DNA from: Marinagarivorans sp. UBA5868
Lineage (GTDB): Bacteria; Pseudomonadota; Gammaproteobacteria; Pseudomonadales; Cellvibrionaceae
Reading direction: 5' to 3'
Assembly (NCBI GenBank): GCA_002432095.1
Contig: DJFQ01000103.1
Location: 5,484-20,339, forward strand
DNA: 14,856 nt
The translations under genes and the position numbers were made by a program. Below, piece after piece: positions 1-7,346 of the stretch (its first letter is position 1; the number at the start of each line of letters is the position of its first letter). The notes under the pieces are model-generated. The model was not told the DNA's origin, ran no database searches, and saw only the letters and a list, made by a program, of their open reading frames with translations.

Positions 1-680
1 CCGAGAAACCCGGCAGTAAGGAAAAAGCCCACGGCGTTATGGCCATACCACCATTGAATCATCGCATCCGCGGTGCCGGCATAAGCCGAATAAGACTTTA
101 ACGCGTGAACCGGTACAGCAGCGCTATTGACGACATGCAGTACGGCAACGGTGATGATAAAAGCTCCGAAAAACCAGTTGGCCACATAAATATGCGACGT
201 GCGGCGCTTCATGATCGTGCCAAAAAACACCACCGCATAGGCGATCCAAACAAGGGTGATGGCAATATCGATCGGCCATTCTAGCTCGGCATATTCCTTG
301 GTGGAGGTATAACCCATCGGCAGGGTAATGGCGGCGGCGACGATAATGGCTTGCCAGCCCCAGAAGGTAAACGGAATCAGAAAGCCACCAAACAGCGGCG
401 CCTGGCAGGTGCGCTGAACGACAAAATATGAAGTGGCAAACAATGCGCAGCCGCCAAATGCGAAAATCACCGCGTTGGTATGCAACGGTCGCAAGCGCCC
501 GAAATGGCTGTATGGCTGCCAAATGTCATTAATCTCTGGCCACATTAATTGCGCCGCAAGCAGCACACCCACCGCCATACCCACAACGCCCCAGACGATG
601 GTCATAATGCTGAACTGACGCACCACCTGGTAGTTATAAGCAGGAGCAGACATGGCAGACGCCACCGAGTCATTGCTCAT
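1..680 (-). CDS. ccoN: cbb3-type cytochrome c oxidase subunit I (CcoN), N-terminal part, cut by the window edge
   Basis: This is the catalytic haem-copper subunit of the high-affinity cbb3 terminal oxidase, an inner-membrane protein that reduces O2 when oxygen is scarce. I translated the minus strand from the ATG at 680; the frame stays open to base 1, giving 226 residues of a protein usually about 475 long. Visible hallmarks are the [12 protein letters not shown] segment, whose His67 matches the low-spin haem b ligand, the [17 protein letters not shown] stretch, and [11 protein letters not shown], whose His214 matches a CuB ligand. Several hydrophobic transmembrane segments are present. A GGAA motif lies about 8 bases before the ATG. 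ccoO, ccoQ and ccoP would be expected beyond the left edge. An FNR/ANR-type promoter lies upstream. The identification is secure; only the 3' half is missing. Confidence 0.96.
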   Translation of the reverse strand, partial: MSNDSVASAMSAPAYNYQVVRQFSIMTIVWGVVGMAVGVLLAAQLMWPEINDIWQPYSHFGRLRPLHTNAVIFAFGGCALFATSYFVVQRTCQAPLFGGFLIPFTFWGWQAIIVAAAITLPMGYTSTKEYAELEWPIDIAITLVWIAYAVVFFGTIMKRRTSHIYVANWFFGAFIITVAVLHVVNSAAVPVHALKSYSAYAGTADAMIQWWYGHNAVGFFLTAGFL

Positions 681-719
681 AGACAAGTTCCAATAGTTAG
701 TTAAGAAAAGCCGGGCACA

Positions 720-739
720 CGCAGAAATTCCCTTCTGCG
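720..739 (-). other. hairpin in the predicted ccoN leader
   Basis: CGCAGAA (720-726) and TTCTGCG (733-739) form a perfect 7-bp inverted repeat around a 6-base loop, inside the predicted ccoN 5' leader and 40 bases before the start codon. No run of T follows on the minus strand, so it does not look like a terminator. A role in mRNA stability or processing is possible but not shown. Confidence 0.4.
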
Positions 740-790
740 ATTCAGAGCTTTGCGCATGTGAAGAAGATTTTTGATAGCTGTTGATTAAGC

Positions 791-831
791 AGTATAGATA
801 GGAATCCGAATTGGTATTTGACTGGCGTCAA
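791..831 (-). promoter_or_regulatory. FNR/ANR-type anaerobic promoter of ccoN
   Basis: Positions 818-831 read TTGAC-N4-GTCAA, a perfect palindrome that differs from the FNR/ANR consensus TTGAT-N4-ATCAA by one symmetric base per half-site. On the minus strand a TATACT -10 box lies at 791-796. The implied transcription start near 784 puts the palindrome centre (824.5) about 40-41 bases upstream, the class II activator position. This would give ccoN a leader of about 104 bases. Control of cbb3 operons by FNR/ANR proteins under low oxygen is well established in proteobacteria; use of this particular site is inferred. Confidence 0.75.
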
Positions 832-974
832 ATCCATCGGAAATACACTGTCTGCCGGTACTCAGACCTTTTTTACACAACGTCCAAAAACAAAAACGTT
901 ATTGCTGCATCTCTGCAAATTAGACTTTTGCAAAATATCGCTTCTGCAAAATATAGACGGCAATTTCCCTGTCA

Positions 975-1529
975 TCAGAAAAAGTTGAAGCGCAATCCCA
1001 CAGCGAAGCTTTCATTGTCTTCGTCGCTGGCGGCGGCTTCCGCATTGAGGCTGAACGCGCGGGAGAACCAATAGTTCATGCCTACACCAAAATAAGTCTC
1101 GCGCAAATCGTCTATGGCTTCGTAGGTGACAAAACCGCGCGCCTCAAAACCTGGGGAGACAAAACCGCGCACCCCAAAAGTTCCGCCGAAACCGGCGTCG
1201 GAATCGGGGCCGTAATCGCGATTGATCATCGTCGCCATGCCGTAAATTCCGGATTGACGGCCAATATCGGCGCGCAGCCCTAGCGACAACGCGGTGGAGG
1301 TAGAGCCACAGCCGCGGTTGCTGGTGACATCGGTGTGCTGAGCGTGGAAATAGGCAATTTCGTTGAGGGTGATACTACCTTCGAGAAACAAACCATCTTG
1401 GTCGCAATTAATATCCAAGTGCTGACGCGCATAACCAAGACCAAAATAGTTGTAATTCGGTCGCGCTGCGTAAGCAGGCGCGATACAGACGACGGTGAGC
1501 AATACAGCAACGAAGCAGCGTAAAAGCAT
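975..1529 (-). CDS. small outer-membrane beta-barrel protein, family not recognised
   Basis: This 184-residue protein has a clear signal peptide (hydrophobic LLRCFVAVLLTVVCIAPAYA, cleavage near residue 21). The rest alternates aromatic, polar and glycine-rich strands such as YNYFGLGYARQHL, GGTFGVRGFV and TYFGVGMNYWF. It ends in GLRFNFF, a C-terminal Phe typical of proteins inserted by the BAM complex. The size fits an eight-stranded barrel like the OmpA/OmpX-type or OMP_b-brl families. Mature Cys42 and Cys74 could form a periplasmic or loop disulfide. I chose the ATG at 1529 because a TGAGGATC Shine-Dalgarno sequence precedes it and it starts the signal peptide; a longer reading to 1592 adds an unlikely tail. 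It lies 100 bases downstream of argG on the same strand. I cannot assign a function; the barrel call is inferred. Confidence 0.7.
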   Translation of the reverse strand: MLLRCFVAVLLTVVCIAPAYAARPNYNYFGLGYARQHLDINCDQDGLFLEGSITLNEIAYFHAQHTDVTSNRGCGSTSTALSLGLRADIGRQSGIYGMATMINRDYGPDSDAGFGGTFGVRGFVSPGFEARGFVTYEAIDDLRETYFGVGMNYWFSRAFSLNAEAAASDEDNESFAVGLRFNFF

Positions 1530-1580
1530 GGTGATCCTCAGGATATGGAACACCGCTCTTGATGGCGGTTTACAGTGATT

Positions 1581-1616
1581 GGTGGCGGCCACGCGCCACC
1601 GATTAACGGGTTATCG
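1581..1616. repeat. two adjacent inverted repeats between argG and the beta-barrel gene
   Basis: GGTGGCG (1581-1587) pairs with CGCCACC (1594-1600) around six bases. Immediately beside it CCGATTAAC (about 1599-1607) can pair with GTTATCGG (about 1610-1617) with one bulge. They follow the argG stop codon on the minus strand. No T run follows either hairpin, so they are not textbook intrinsic terminators. They may act as 3'-end stabilisers or a factor-dependent stop between argG and the downstream gene. Confidence 0.4.
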
Positions 1617-1629
1617 GCGCAACCGGCAC

Positions 1630-2850
1630 TCAGACCAGCGTTCGGCCTTTTTGTGCCGCTATACGCATGCGCAAGGCGTTGAGTTTGATAAAGCCTTCGG
1701 CATCTTTTTGGTTATAGGCGCCGGCGTCGTCTTCGAAGGTGGCAATTTTTTCATCGAAGAGACTATCGGCGGAACGGCGACCCACCACAGTGACACTGCC
1801 TTTATACAATTTCACGCGCACGTCTCCGTTGACGAATGCCTGAGACTCGTCGATGGCTTTTTGCAGCATCAAACGCTCTGGCGACCACCAGTAACCGTTG
1901 TAAATCATGGCGGCGTAGCGGGCGATAAAGGAATCTTTCAGATGTGCAACTTCGCGGTCCAGGGTAATGGATTCAATCGCACGATGGGCCTTGAGCATGA
2001 TGGTGCCGCCGGGGGTTTCGTAACAGCCGCGGGATTTCATGCCCACGTAGCGGTTTTCCACGAGATCCAAGCGACCGATGCCGTGAGCGCCGCCGAGTTT
2101 GTTCAAGGTGGCAAGTACGGTTGCGGGTGACATCTGCTGGCCATTCAACGCGACTATGTCACCGTTCTTATAGGTCAATTCCAGATATTCCGCTTTGTCC
2201 GGAGCAGTCTCTGGAGATACTGACCAGCGCCACATATCTTCTTCAGCTTCATTCCATGGGTTCTCCAACAAGTTGCCTTCGTAAGAGATATGCAGCAGGT
2301 TGGCATCCATGGAATACGGGGATTTTTTCTTGTTCTTGGCGAAGTCCACCGGGATATTGTGGGTTTCGCAGTAAGCCATCAGTTTTTCACGGGAGGTCAA
2401 ATCCCATTCGCGCCAGGGAGCGATAACTTTAATTCCCGGCTTGAGCGCATAGGCGCCGATCTCAAAACGCACCTGATCATTACCTTTGCCGGTGGCGCCG
2501 TGAGAGATGGCGTCAGCCCCTGTAATATTGGCGATTTCCACCAAACGCTTGGCGATCAGTGGGCGGGCGATGGAGGTGCCCAGCAAATATTCGCCTTCGT
2601 AAATAGTGTTGGCGCGAAACATGGGGAACACAAAATCGCGCACAAACTCTTCGCGCAGATCTTCGATGTAGATTTCTTTTACGCCGAGCGCCTGCGCCTT
2701 GGCGCGCGCCGGTTCCAGCTCCTCGCCCTGACCGATATCCGCAGTAAACGTCACAACTTCGCATTTATAGGTGTCTTGCAGCCAACGCACGATCACGGAC
2801 GTGTCGAGACCACCGGAATAAGCCAAAACAACCTTTTTAATGGAAGACAT
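1630..2850 (-). CDS. argG: argininosuccinate synthase
   Basis: The enzyme joins citrulline and aspartate using ATP to make argininosuccinate, the next-to-last step of arginine synthesis, in the cytoplasm. The protein is 406 residues, the normal length for the type I enzyme. The N-terminal nucleotide-binding motif [10 protein letters not shown] sits at residues 10-19. Other family signatures are [16 protein letters not shown], the ATP-pyrophosphatase domain preceding it, and the synthase segments [16 protein letters not shown] and [11 protein letters not shown]. The ATG at 2850 is preceded by GGAGAG at a good distance; a 49-residue in-frame extension upstream does not resemble the family and was dropped. 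Closely related gammaproteobacteria keep argG near motY, pyrC and rnt, as here. Nothing is damaged or unusual. Confidence 0.98.
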   Translation of the reverse strand: MSSIKKVVLAYSGGLDTSVIVRWLQDTYKCEVVTFTADIGQGEELEPARAKAQALGVKEIYIEDLREEFVRDFVFPMFRANTIYEGEYLLGTSIARPLIAKRLVEIANITGADAISHGATGKGNDQVRFEIGAYALKPGIKVIAPWREWDLTSREKLMAYCETHNIPVDFAKNKKKSPYSMDANLLHISYEGNLLENPWNEAEEDMWRWSVSPETAPDKAEYLELTYKNGDIVALNGQQMSPATVLATLNKLGGAHGIGRLDLVENRYVGMKSRGCYETPGGTIMLKAHRAIESITLDREVAHLKDSFIARYAAMIYNGYWWSPERLMLQKAIDESQAFVNGDVRVKLYKGSVTVVGRRSADSLFDEKIATFEDDAGAYNQKDAEGFIKLNALRMRIAAQKGRTLV

Positions 2851-2909
2851 ACTGCTCTCCAAAGTACTTGAGCGGGGGAAGGGGAATGTGGCGGTTTGCC
2901 TGGGCGCGC

Positions 2910-2915
2910 ATTGTA
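2910..2915 (-). promoter_or_regulatory. candidate -10 box of argG
   Basis: The minus strand reads TACAAT here, close to the sigma-70 consensus. It would start transcription near 2903, about 53 bases before the argG ATG. No convincing -35 hexamer stands 16-18 bases upstream, so this is tentative. The same 173-base spacer (2851-3023) must also hold the promoter of the divergent gene at 3024, which I could not place. Confidence 0.3.
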
Positions 2916-3023
2916 GCTTCATAGTCGACGAATTAACAGTAATGCGCCCCGGGATCGGGCATACTTCCAGTCCTCTCATTTTGCAGTGGCGAACCAAACG
3001 CGCGGCGCGTTATCCAACACACC

Positions 3024-4580
3024 ATGTCGATCCGCATGCCTTCCCGAATTTTCTCCCACGGCCTCCAGTATCTGTCGGTGTTGATACTGGCTCTGTGCTT
3101 TGCCTCCCCCGCTTCTGCCAACCGCGCAGACCACGGCAGCACCCACTACCCGATCTGGTCAGAGCTCAGTTATTTCGAGAAATCCACCCTCGGCTCGCTC
3201 AACGATGCGCGCAAAGACGATCCAGATGCGCTGCTCGCCCTATATTTGCTTGCGTCCGGCGTACGCAGTTACAGCGACTACGAAAACGTCAAGCGCCAGG
3301 TGGATCAGTTCACCCGCAAAATGCACGAACACATTGTGGAGGACGACAACGAGTGGCTGGTTGGTCAGATCCTCAACCGGGAGATGCACAACGCGTTTTT
3401 TCTAAAGGAGAGCAAGGGCGGCGCGCCAAATGGGTACTCGGAAGATCAATCGCGCCTGATGGGCATATTTGAAACAGGTGAATTCAACTGCATCAGCGCA
3501 AGTCTGCTCTATGCGGTGATCGCCCGGCACTTTGACCTGCGCCCGCAGGGAGTAATGCTGCCCTCCCATGCTTTCATTCAGCTCAATTTAAATGACGGAC
3601 GCCAAATTGATGTGGAAACCACCAGTTCCAACGGTTACGACCAAGTCCACGACGAAGCCTTTTACGAGCGCAACAACAACGCGTGGTTTTCCAGCCGCGG
3701 CTTACAGCCGGCAACCTACTCAGACTACCTGAATCGCGAACGCATTAATGCCACCGAATTGGCCGCGCGTAATATGCTCAACCAGCACACTATTTCGAGC
3801 CGCATGGATGAGGCTGACAGTGTGCGTTTGGCGGAGATCAGCGCTTTTATCGATCCCAACAACAGCATGGCGCAGGAAAAGCGGCTGTATTTTTACAATC
3901 GCGAGATCCACGCTCTGGTTGTTGAACAAGACTGGAAAACGCTCACGCGGCTTTTTGCAACTACCTATCAGACTGTCCTCAAGGACAGCCGCCGTCATCT
4001 CCATGCGTCCGGCCTGCAGAATGCACTGCATATGTATCTCTCGGGTGCCATGCTCACCTATGCTCAAGCCGGCGACACCGAGCAGACCCTAAGCGTAATG
4101 GGCGAGTTGTTGAGCCGCGGCCTCGCCCAGAGTGCAGACCGCAAAGCAGTGGAGTCACGGGTGACCAATGCGGTTAGCGTGCTTATGTCCAAGCTCGCCG
4201 AACACAAGCGTTTTGATGATGGTTTGCTGGTATTGGCGCTGGTCGAGGGCCACCTTAGCGACCCGAAAGCCTGGCCGGAAATGGTGAACTGGTTTTATCT
4301 CCGCTGGGCGGAATACCAGTGGGAGCAAAAAAACTGGGAAGAAGTGGTGACGATTTTAGGGGAGTATCTGAGCCAACCGGGAGATGCCGTCAAGGACGCC
4401 AAGCACCCCAAAGAGATCATCGGCTCGGCCTACAACAACTGGGTGCTTGAGCTGGTGGATGCTCAAGATATAAGCCAGGCCGAAGTCGTCGCAAGTGAAT
4501 GTCACGCGCGGTTTTCCGCCAGCGTTTGCGAGCGCGCCCAAAAGATACTTGAACAGGGCCGCAAGCGTCGCAAAAGTTGA
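3024..4580 (+). CDS. exported transglutaminase-like cysteine protein with C-terminal helical repeats
   Basis: This 518-residue protein begins with a signal peptide (hydrophobic core near residues 15-28, cleavage after ASA at 32), so it is probably periplasmic. Residues about 145-215 look like the transglutaminase/SirB1-like fold: TGEFNCISAS supplies Cys156, PSHAFIQL supplies His182 and GRQIDVETT supplies Asp197. This is the expected order and spacing for a Cys-His-Asp triad. From about residue 220 the chain is helical with repeat-like segments rich in Ala, Leu and aromatic residues (for example LHMYLSGAMLTYAQAGD, WAEYQWEQKNWEEVVTILGEYL), suggestive of TPR-like repeats but not proven. The tail is very basic (GRKRRKS). 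Neither ATG 3024 nor ATG 3036 has a clear Shine-Dalgarno sequence. Its stop codon touches that of motY on the other strand. Hydrolysis, cross-linking or a purely binding role are all possible; the substrate is unknown. Confidence 0.8.
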   Translation: MSIRMPSRIFSHGLQYLSVLILALCFASPASANRADHGSTHYPIWSELSYFEKSTLGSLNDARKDDPDALLALYLLASGVRSYSDYENVKRQVDQFTRKMHEHIVEDDNEWLVGQILNREMHNAFFLKESKGGAPNGYSEDQSRLMGIFETGEFNCISASLLYAVIARHFDLRPQGVMLPSHAFIQLNLNDGRQIDVETTSSNGYDQVHDEAFYERNNNAWFSSRGLQPATYSDYLNRERINATELAARNMLNQHTISSRMDEADSVRLAEISAFIDPNNSMAQEKRLYFYNREIHALVVEQDWKTLTRLFATTYQTVLKDSRRHLHASGLQNALHMYLSGAMLTYAQAGDTEQTLSVMGELLSRGLAQSADRKAVESRVTNAVSVLMSKLAEHKRFDDGLLVLALVEGHLSDPKAWPEMVNWFYLRWAEYQWEQKNWEEVVTILGEYLSQPGDAVKDAKHPKEIIGSAYNNWVLELVDAQDISQAEVVASECHARFSASVCERAQKILEQGRKRRKS

Positions 4581-5453
4581 TTATTGCGGGGGGATCTCTA
4601 GTTTCTCCAACCGAATCGTAACCCGACGATTTTTAGCTCTTTCGCCCACCGTTTCATTACCCGCTACCGGGTAGCGCTCGCCATGCCAACGACTGGTGAT
4701 CGCCTCCTTAGGAACGCCTTTATTCACCAGGTAACGGGTCACCTCTTCCGCGCGCTTCTCCGCCAGCACAAGATTGTCCTCACGGGTTCCCACACTGTCG
4801 GTATGACCGTCGATAAAAAACTCTCTTACGCTGGAGTCGGCTCTGACATAGGCGACGATGTTATCCAGCTTGCGCAATTCGGATGGCTGAATATCTTCAA
4901 ATTTGCTCGAACCGAAATACACTGCGGTGCGTTTGATCTGCTCGAAATTCGCCGGCAGCAATCCGGCAAGGCAATCCAGATAACGCTCGTAGGCACCGCG
5001 AAACCCAACAGTGGTAATGGCGATTTGCGAGGGATTTTCACCACCGTACCAGGCGCCTCGTGTAAACACCAATTCGAGACCATCGTAGAGTTCCGCGAGC
5101 ATGCGTTCGGTATCGGCGGACGGTAGCTCAACCGCGCGAGGACTCTGCGTCACTTCCACCACCCCCAGCTCGATCTGGCGCTGCTGCTCCGCCCACACTG
5201 GCGAACGCGCCACCAATGCTGCGCCGCCGCGCCGCAACCGGCTGACATCTCCCTGCAAGTAAAAACGAGAGGGTTCGCCGGCGCGGGTTTCAAAAATGGC
5301 GTCGCCGTAAAACGGCACGGAGTGAACCATACTGCAGGCGAATACCGAGGTGTTCGCCTGCCACGCTCCGTTGTCGAGAAAGTTGCTGTACACAGTGGCG
5401 GAGCTGCTGGAAATCCACAGACACCAAACTGCAATCACTGTGGTTACTCTCAT
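4581..5453 (-). CDS. motY: sodium-type flagellar motor protein MotY
   Basis: MotY forms the T ring of the polar flagellar basal body and helps anchor the PomAB/MotAB stator to peptidoglycan. The 290-residue protein has a signal peptide (cleavage near residue 19-20), an N-terminal MotY-specific domain (about 20-170) and a C-terminal OmpA-like peptidoglycan-binding domain (about 175-285). The latter has VYFGSSKFEDI, FIDGHTDSVG and the NRRV signature. Cys40 and Cys161 are spaced almost exactly like the disulfide-forming pair of Vibrio MotY. A generic OmpA-family lipoprotein is the alternative, but there is no lipobox, and its position beside pyrC and rnt matches the Pseudomonas motY locus. The ATG at 5453 has a moderate GGGTGA ribosome site. 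The gene is divergent from pyrC. Confidence 0.9.
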   Translation of the reverse strand: MRVTTVIAVWCLWISSSSATVYSNFLDNGAWQANTSVFACSMVHSVPFYGDAIFETRAGEPSRFYLQGDVSRLRRGGAALVARSPVWAEQQRQIELGVVEVTQSPRAVELPSADTERMLAELYDGLELVFTRGAWYGGENPSQIAITTVGFRGAYERYLDCLAGLLPANFEQIKRTAVYFGSSKFEDIQPSELRKLDNIVAYVRADSSVREFFIDGHTDSVGTREDNLVLAEKRAEEVTRYLVNKGVPKEAITSRWHGERYPVAGNETVGERAKNRRVTIRLEKLEIPPQ

Positions 5454-5527
5454 AAATATTCACCCGACCATGACTCAGACACGCCGCGACCGATAGGACG
5501 CCGCCCGGTAGGTTATCGGCTGCTAGC

Positions 5528-5545
5528 GCCTGTGCTTTAGCAGGC
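5528..5545. other. inverted repeat in the motY-pyrC divergent spacer
   Basis: GCCTG (5528-5532) and CAGGC (5541-5545) face each other across eight bases in the 151-base spacer between motY and pyrC. It may be part of the pyrC leader or an operator. No promoter hexamers in this spacer were strong enough to call. The stem is short and could be chance. Confidence 0.25.
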
Positions 5546-5604
5546 AATTCCGGTAGCATGTGCTCCCCGGCACCAACCTGTCTGTTTTCCGATCAGAAGA
5601 ACCC

Positions 5605-6657
5605 ATGACTCACAGCATCACCATCACCGCCCCCGATGATTGGCATATTCACCTGCGCGACGGCGACGCCCTCTCCTACACCGTAAAAGACGCCGCCCGC
5701 CAGTTCCGCCGCGCTATCGTTATGCCGAATCTGGTTCCGCCAGTACTCAACGCAGAGCAGGCGTTAGGCTATAAAAGCCGCATTCAGCAAATGACGCCAC
5801 CGGGCCAGCCGTTTGAGCCGCTGATGGTGTTGTACCTAACTGATCGCACTACACCGGCAGACATAGCTGCAGCCAAAGCTGCCGGAGTGGTGGCCTGCAA
5901 GTTATATCCCGCGGGTGCGACCACCAATTCTGCGTCGGGCGTGACCGATATCAGCAATATAGTGCCGACGCTGGAAACCATGGCGGAACTCGGTATCCTG
6001 CTGCTGGTGCATGGCGAGGTGACTGATTCAGCGGTGGACATTTTCGACCGCGAGAAAGTTTTTATCGATCAGATACTGTCGCCGCTCCACGTGCGCCTGC
6101 CGCAACTGAAAATGGTGCTCGAACACATCACCACCGCAGATGCAGCAACCTTTGTAAGCGAAGCGGGAAAAAATGTGGCGGCTACCATTACCGCTCACCA
6201 CCTGCTGTTCAACCGCAACCATATGCTGGTGGGCGGCATCCGACCTCACTATTACTGCCTGCCGATTCTGAAACGCAATACCCACCAGCAAGCATTGATT
6301 CGGGCCGCCACCAGCGGCAATTCCAAGTTTTTCCTGGGCACCGACTCTGCGCCTCATGCTCGCAACAAAAAAGAGGCGCCTTGCGGTTGCGCGGGCGCCT
6401 ATACCGCTTATGCGGCGCTGGAGATGTACGCGGAGGCATTCGAAGACGCGGGGGCACTCGACAAGCTGGAAGGATTCGCCAGTTTCTTTGGCGCGGATTT
6501 TTACGGCCTGCCGCGTAACGGCGATACGGTCACGTTACGCAAGGAAGAATGGCGGGCACCCGAGGCGCTGCCCTTCGGTGCAGATACTTTGATTCCTCTG
6601 CGGGCAGGAGAGAACCTGCGCTGGAAACTGATTTCCACCTCTACTGTGAATACTTAA
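5605..6657 (+). CDS. pyrC: dihydroorotase
   Basis: This zinc amidohydrolase cyclises carbamoyl aspartate to dihydroorotate, the third step of pyrimidine synthesis, in the cytoplasm. The 350-residue length fits the class II enzyme of gammaproteobacteria. All metal and catalytic residues are visible: His14 and His16 in WHIHLRDG, carboxylated Lys99 in [12 protein letters not shown], His136 in VHGE, His174 in EHITT and Asp247 in LGTDSAPH, which track the E. coli positions with an offset of two to three. The ATG at 5605 follows an AGAAGA ribosome site and begins the typical MTHSITI N-terminus; the in-frame ATG at 5560 adds 15 residues unlike the family. rnt follows after eight bases and is probably co-transcribed. 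Confidence 0.98.
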   Translation: MTHSITITAPDDWHIHLRDGDALSYTVKDAARQFRRAIVMPNLVPPVLNAEQALGYKSRIQQMTPPGQPFEPLMVLYLTDRTTPADIAAAKAAGVVACKLYPAGATTNSASGVTDISNIVPTLETMAELGILLLVHGEVTDSAVDIFDREKVFIDQILSPLHVRLPQLKMVLEHITTADAATFVSEAGKNVAATITAHHLLFNRNHMLVGGIRPHYYCLPILKRNTHQQALIRAATSGNSKFFLGTDSAPHARNKKEAPCGCAGAYTAYAALEMYAEAFEDAGALDKLEGFASFFGADFYGLPRNGDTVTLRKEEWRAPEALPFGADTLIPLRAGENLRWKLISTSTVNT

Positions 6658-6660
6658 GGA
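6656..6660 (+). promoter_or_regulatory. ribosome binding site that fixes the rnt GTG start
   Basis: AAGGA overlaps the last two bases of the pyrC TAA stop codon and lies five bases before the GTG at 6666. The arrangement suggests translational coupling of rnt to pyrC and argues against the later ATG. Confidence 0.65.
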
Positions 6661-6665
6661 ACATC

Positions 6666-7340
6666 GTGACTTCCATCGACATGAGCCCTGCCGACAAAGG
6701 CCTGTCCACTCCTTTCAGTGAGCGTTTTCGCGGGTTTATGCCCGTCATCATCGACGTGGAAACGGGCGGCTTCAATCCTCGCACGGATGCCCTGCTGGAA
6801 ATCGCCGCGGTAACACTGGATATGGACGACAATGGCGACCTGATCATCGACACCACCTACTCCTTCCATCTCGACCCGTTTGAAGGTGCAAATATCGAAC
6901 AGTCGGCGTTGGACTTTACCGGTATCGATCTGGACAGCGAAACACGAATGGCGGTGCCCGAGAGCCTCGCCCTTGCCGATATGTTTCAGGCCATCCGTCG
7001 CAAAGTGAAACAATACGAGTGCACCCGCGCCATTATGGTCGCCCACAATGCACACTTCGACCTGAGCTTTGTCAACGCCGCATCGGAACGCTGCGAAATT
7101 AAACGCAATCCATTCCACCCGTTCTCCTGCTTCGATACCGCCACTTTGGCTGGGCTGGCTTTCGGTCACACTGTATTGGCACGCGCCTGCCAGCTCGCCG
7201 CTATCGAGTTTTCCAACCGGGAAGCGCATTGCGCCGCCTACGACGCGCAGAAAACCGCCGAGCTGTTCTGTCGCATCGTCAATAAATGGAAACATATGGG
7301 CGGCTGGCCCTTGGCAGTGAGCGAAGACACCGCAGTTTGA
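6666..7340 (+). CDS. rnt: ribonuclease T
   Basis: RNase T is a 3'-to-5' exonuclease that trims tRNA and other stable RNA ends, including tRNA end turnover. The 224-residue protein has the full DEDD set: Asp30 and Glu32 in IIDVETGGF, Asp132 in AHNAHFDLSFV, and His188 with Asp193 in REAHCAAYDAQKTAELF. I chose the GTG at 6666, because AAGGA at 6656-6660 ends five bases before it; the ATG at 6681 is 20 bases from that site, and the longer reading from 6549 would run back into pyrC. The length agrees with Pseudomonas RNase T. It sits directly behind pyrC, overlapping none of it. Its stop lies six bases from the stop of the convergent esterase gene, with no terminator between. Confidence 0.96.
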   Translation: MTSIDMSPADKGLSTPFSERFRGFMPVIIDVETGGFNPRTDALLEIAAVTLDMDDNGDLIIDTTYSFHLDPFEGANIEQSALDFTGIDLDSETRMAVPESLALADMFQAIRRKVKQYECTRAIMVAHNAHFDLSFVNAASERCEIKRNPFHPFSCFDTATLAGLAFGHTVLARACQLAAIEFSNREAHCAAYDAQKTAELFCRIVNKWKHMGGWPLAVSEDTAV

Positions 7341-7346
7341 TCGCCT

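Noticed and set aside
771..790. Tandem TTGAT half-sites (771-775 and 781-785) as a second FNR/ANR site
   Set aside because: They are direct repeats, not inverted, and lie at or just inside the predicted transcription start, so they do not form a dimer site.
811..1074. Plus-strand reading frame of 87 codons across the ccoN promoter region
   Set aside because: It starts at TTG, has no ribosome site, covers the FNR/ANR palindrome and runs 100 bases into the 3' end of the beta-barrel gene on the other strand. The product has no recognisable features.
1552..1569. ACCGC/GCGGT inverted repeat as a terminator for argG
   Set aside because: A five-base stem with an eight-base loop and no T run; too weak to call.
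1579..2871. Long plus-strand frames opposite argG (183, 101 and 193 codons)
   Set aside because: They are complementary shadows of argG, whose protein sequence is unmistakable; none has domain features.
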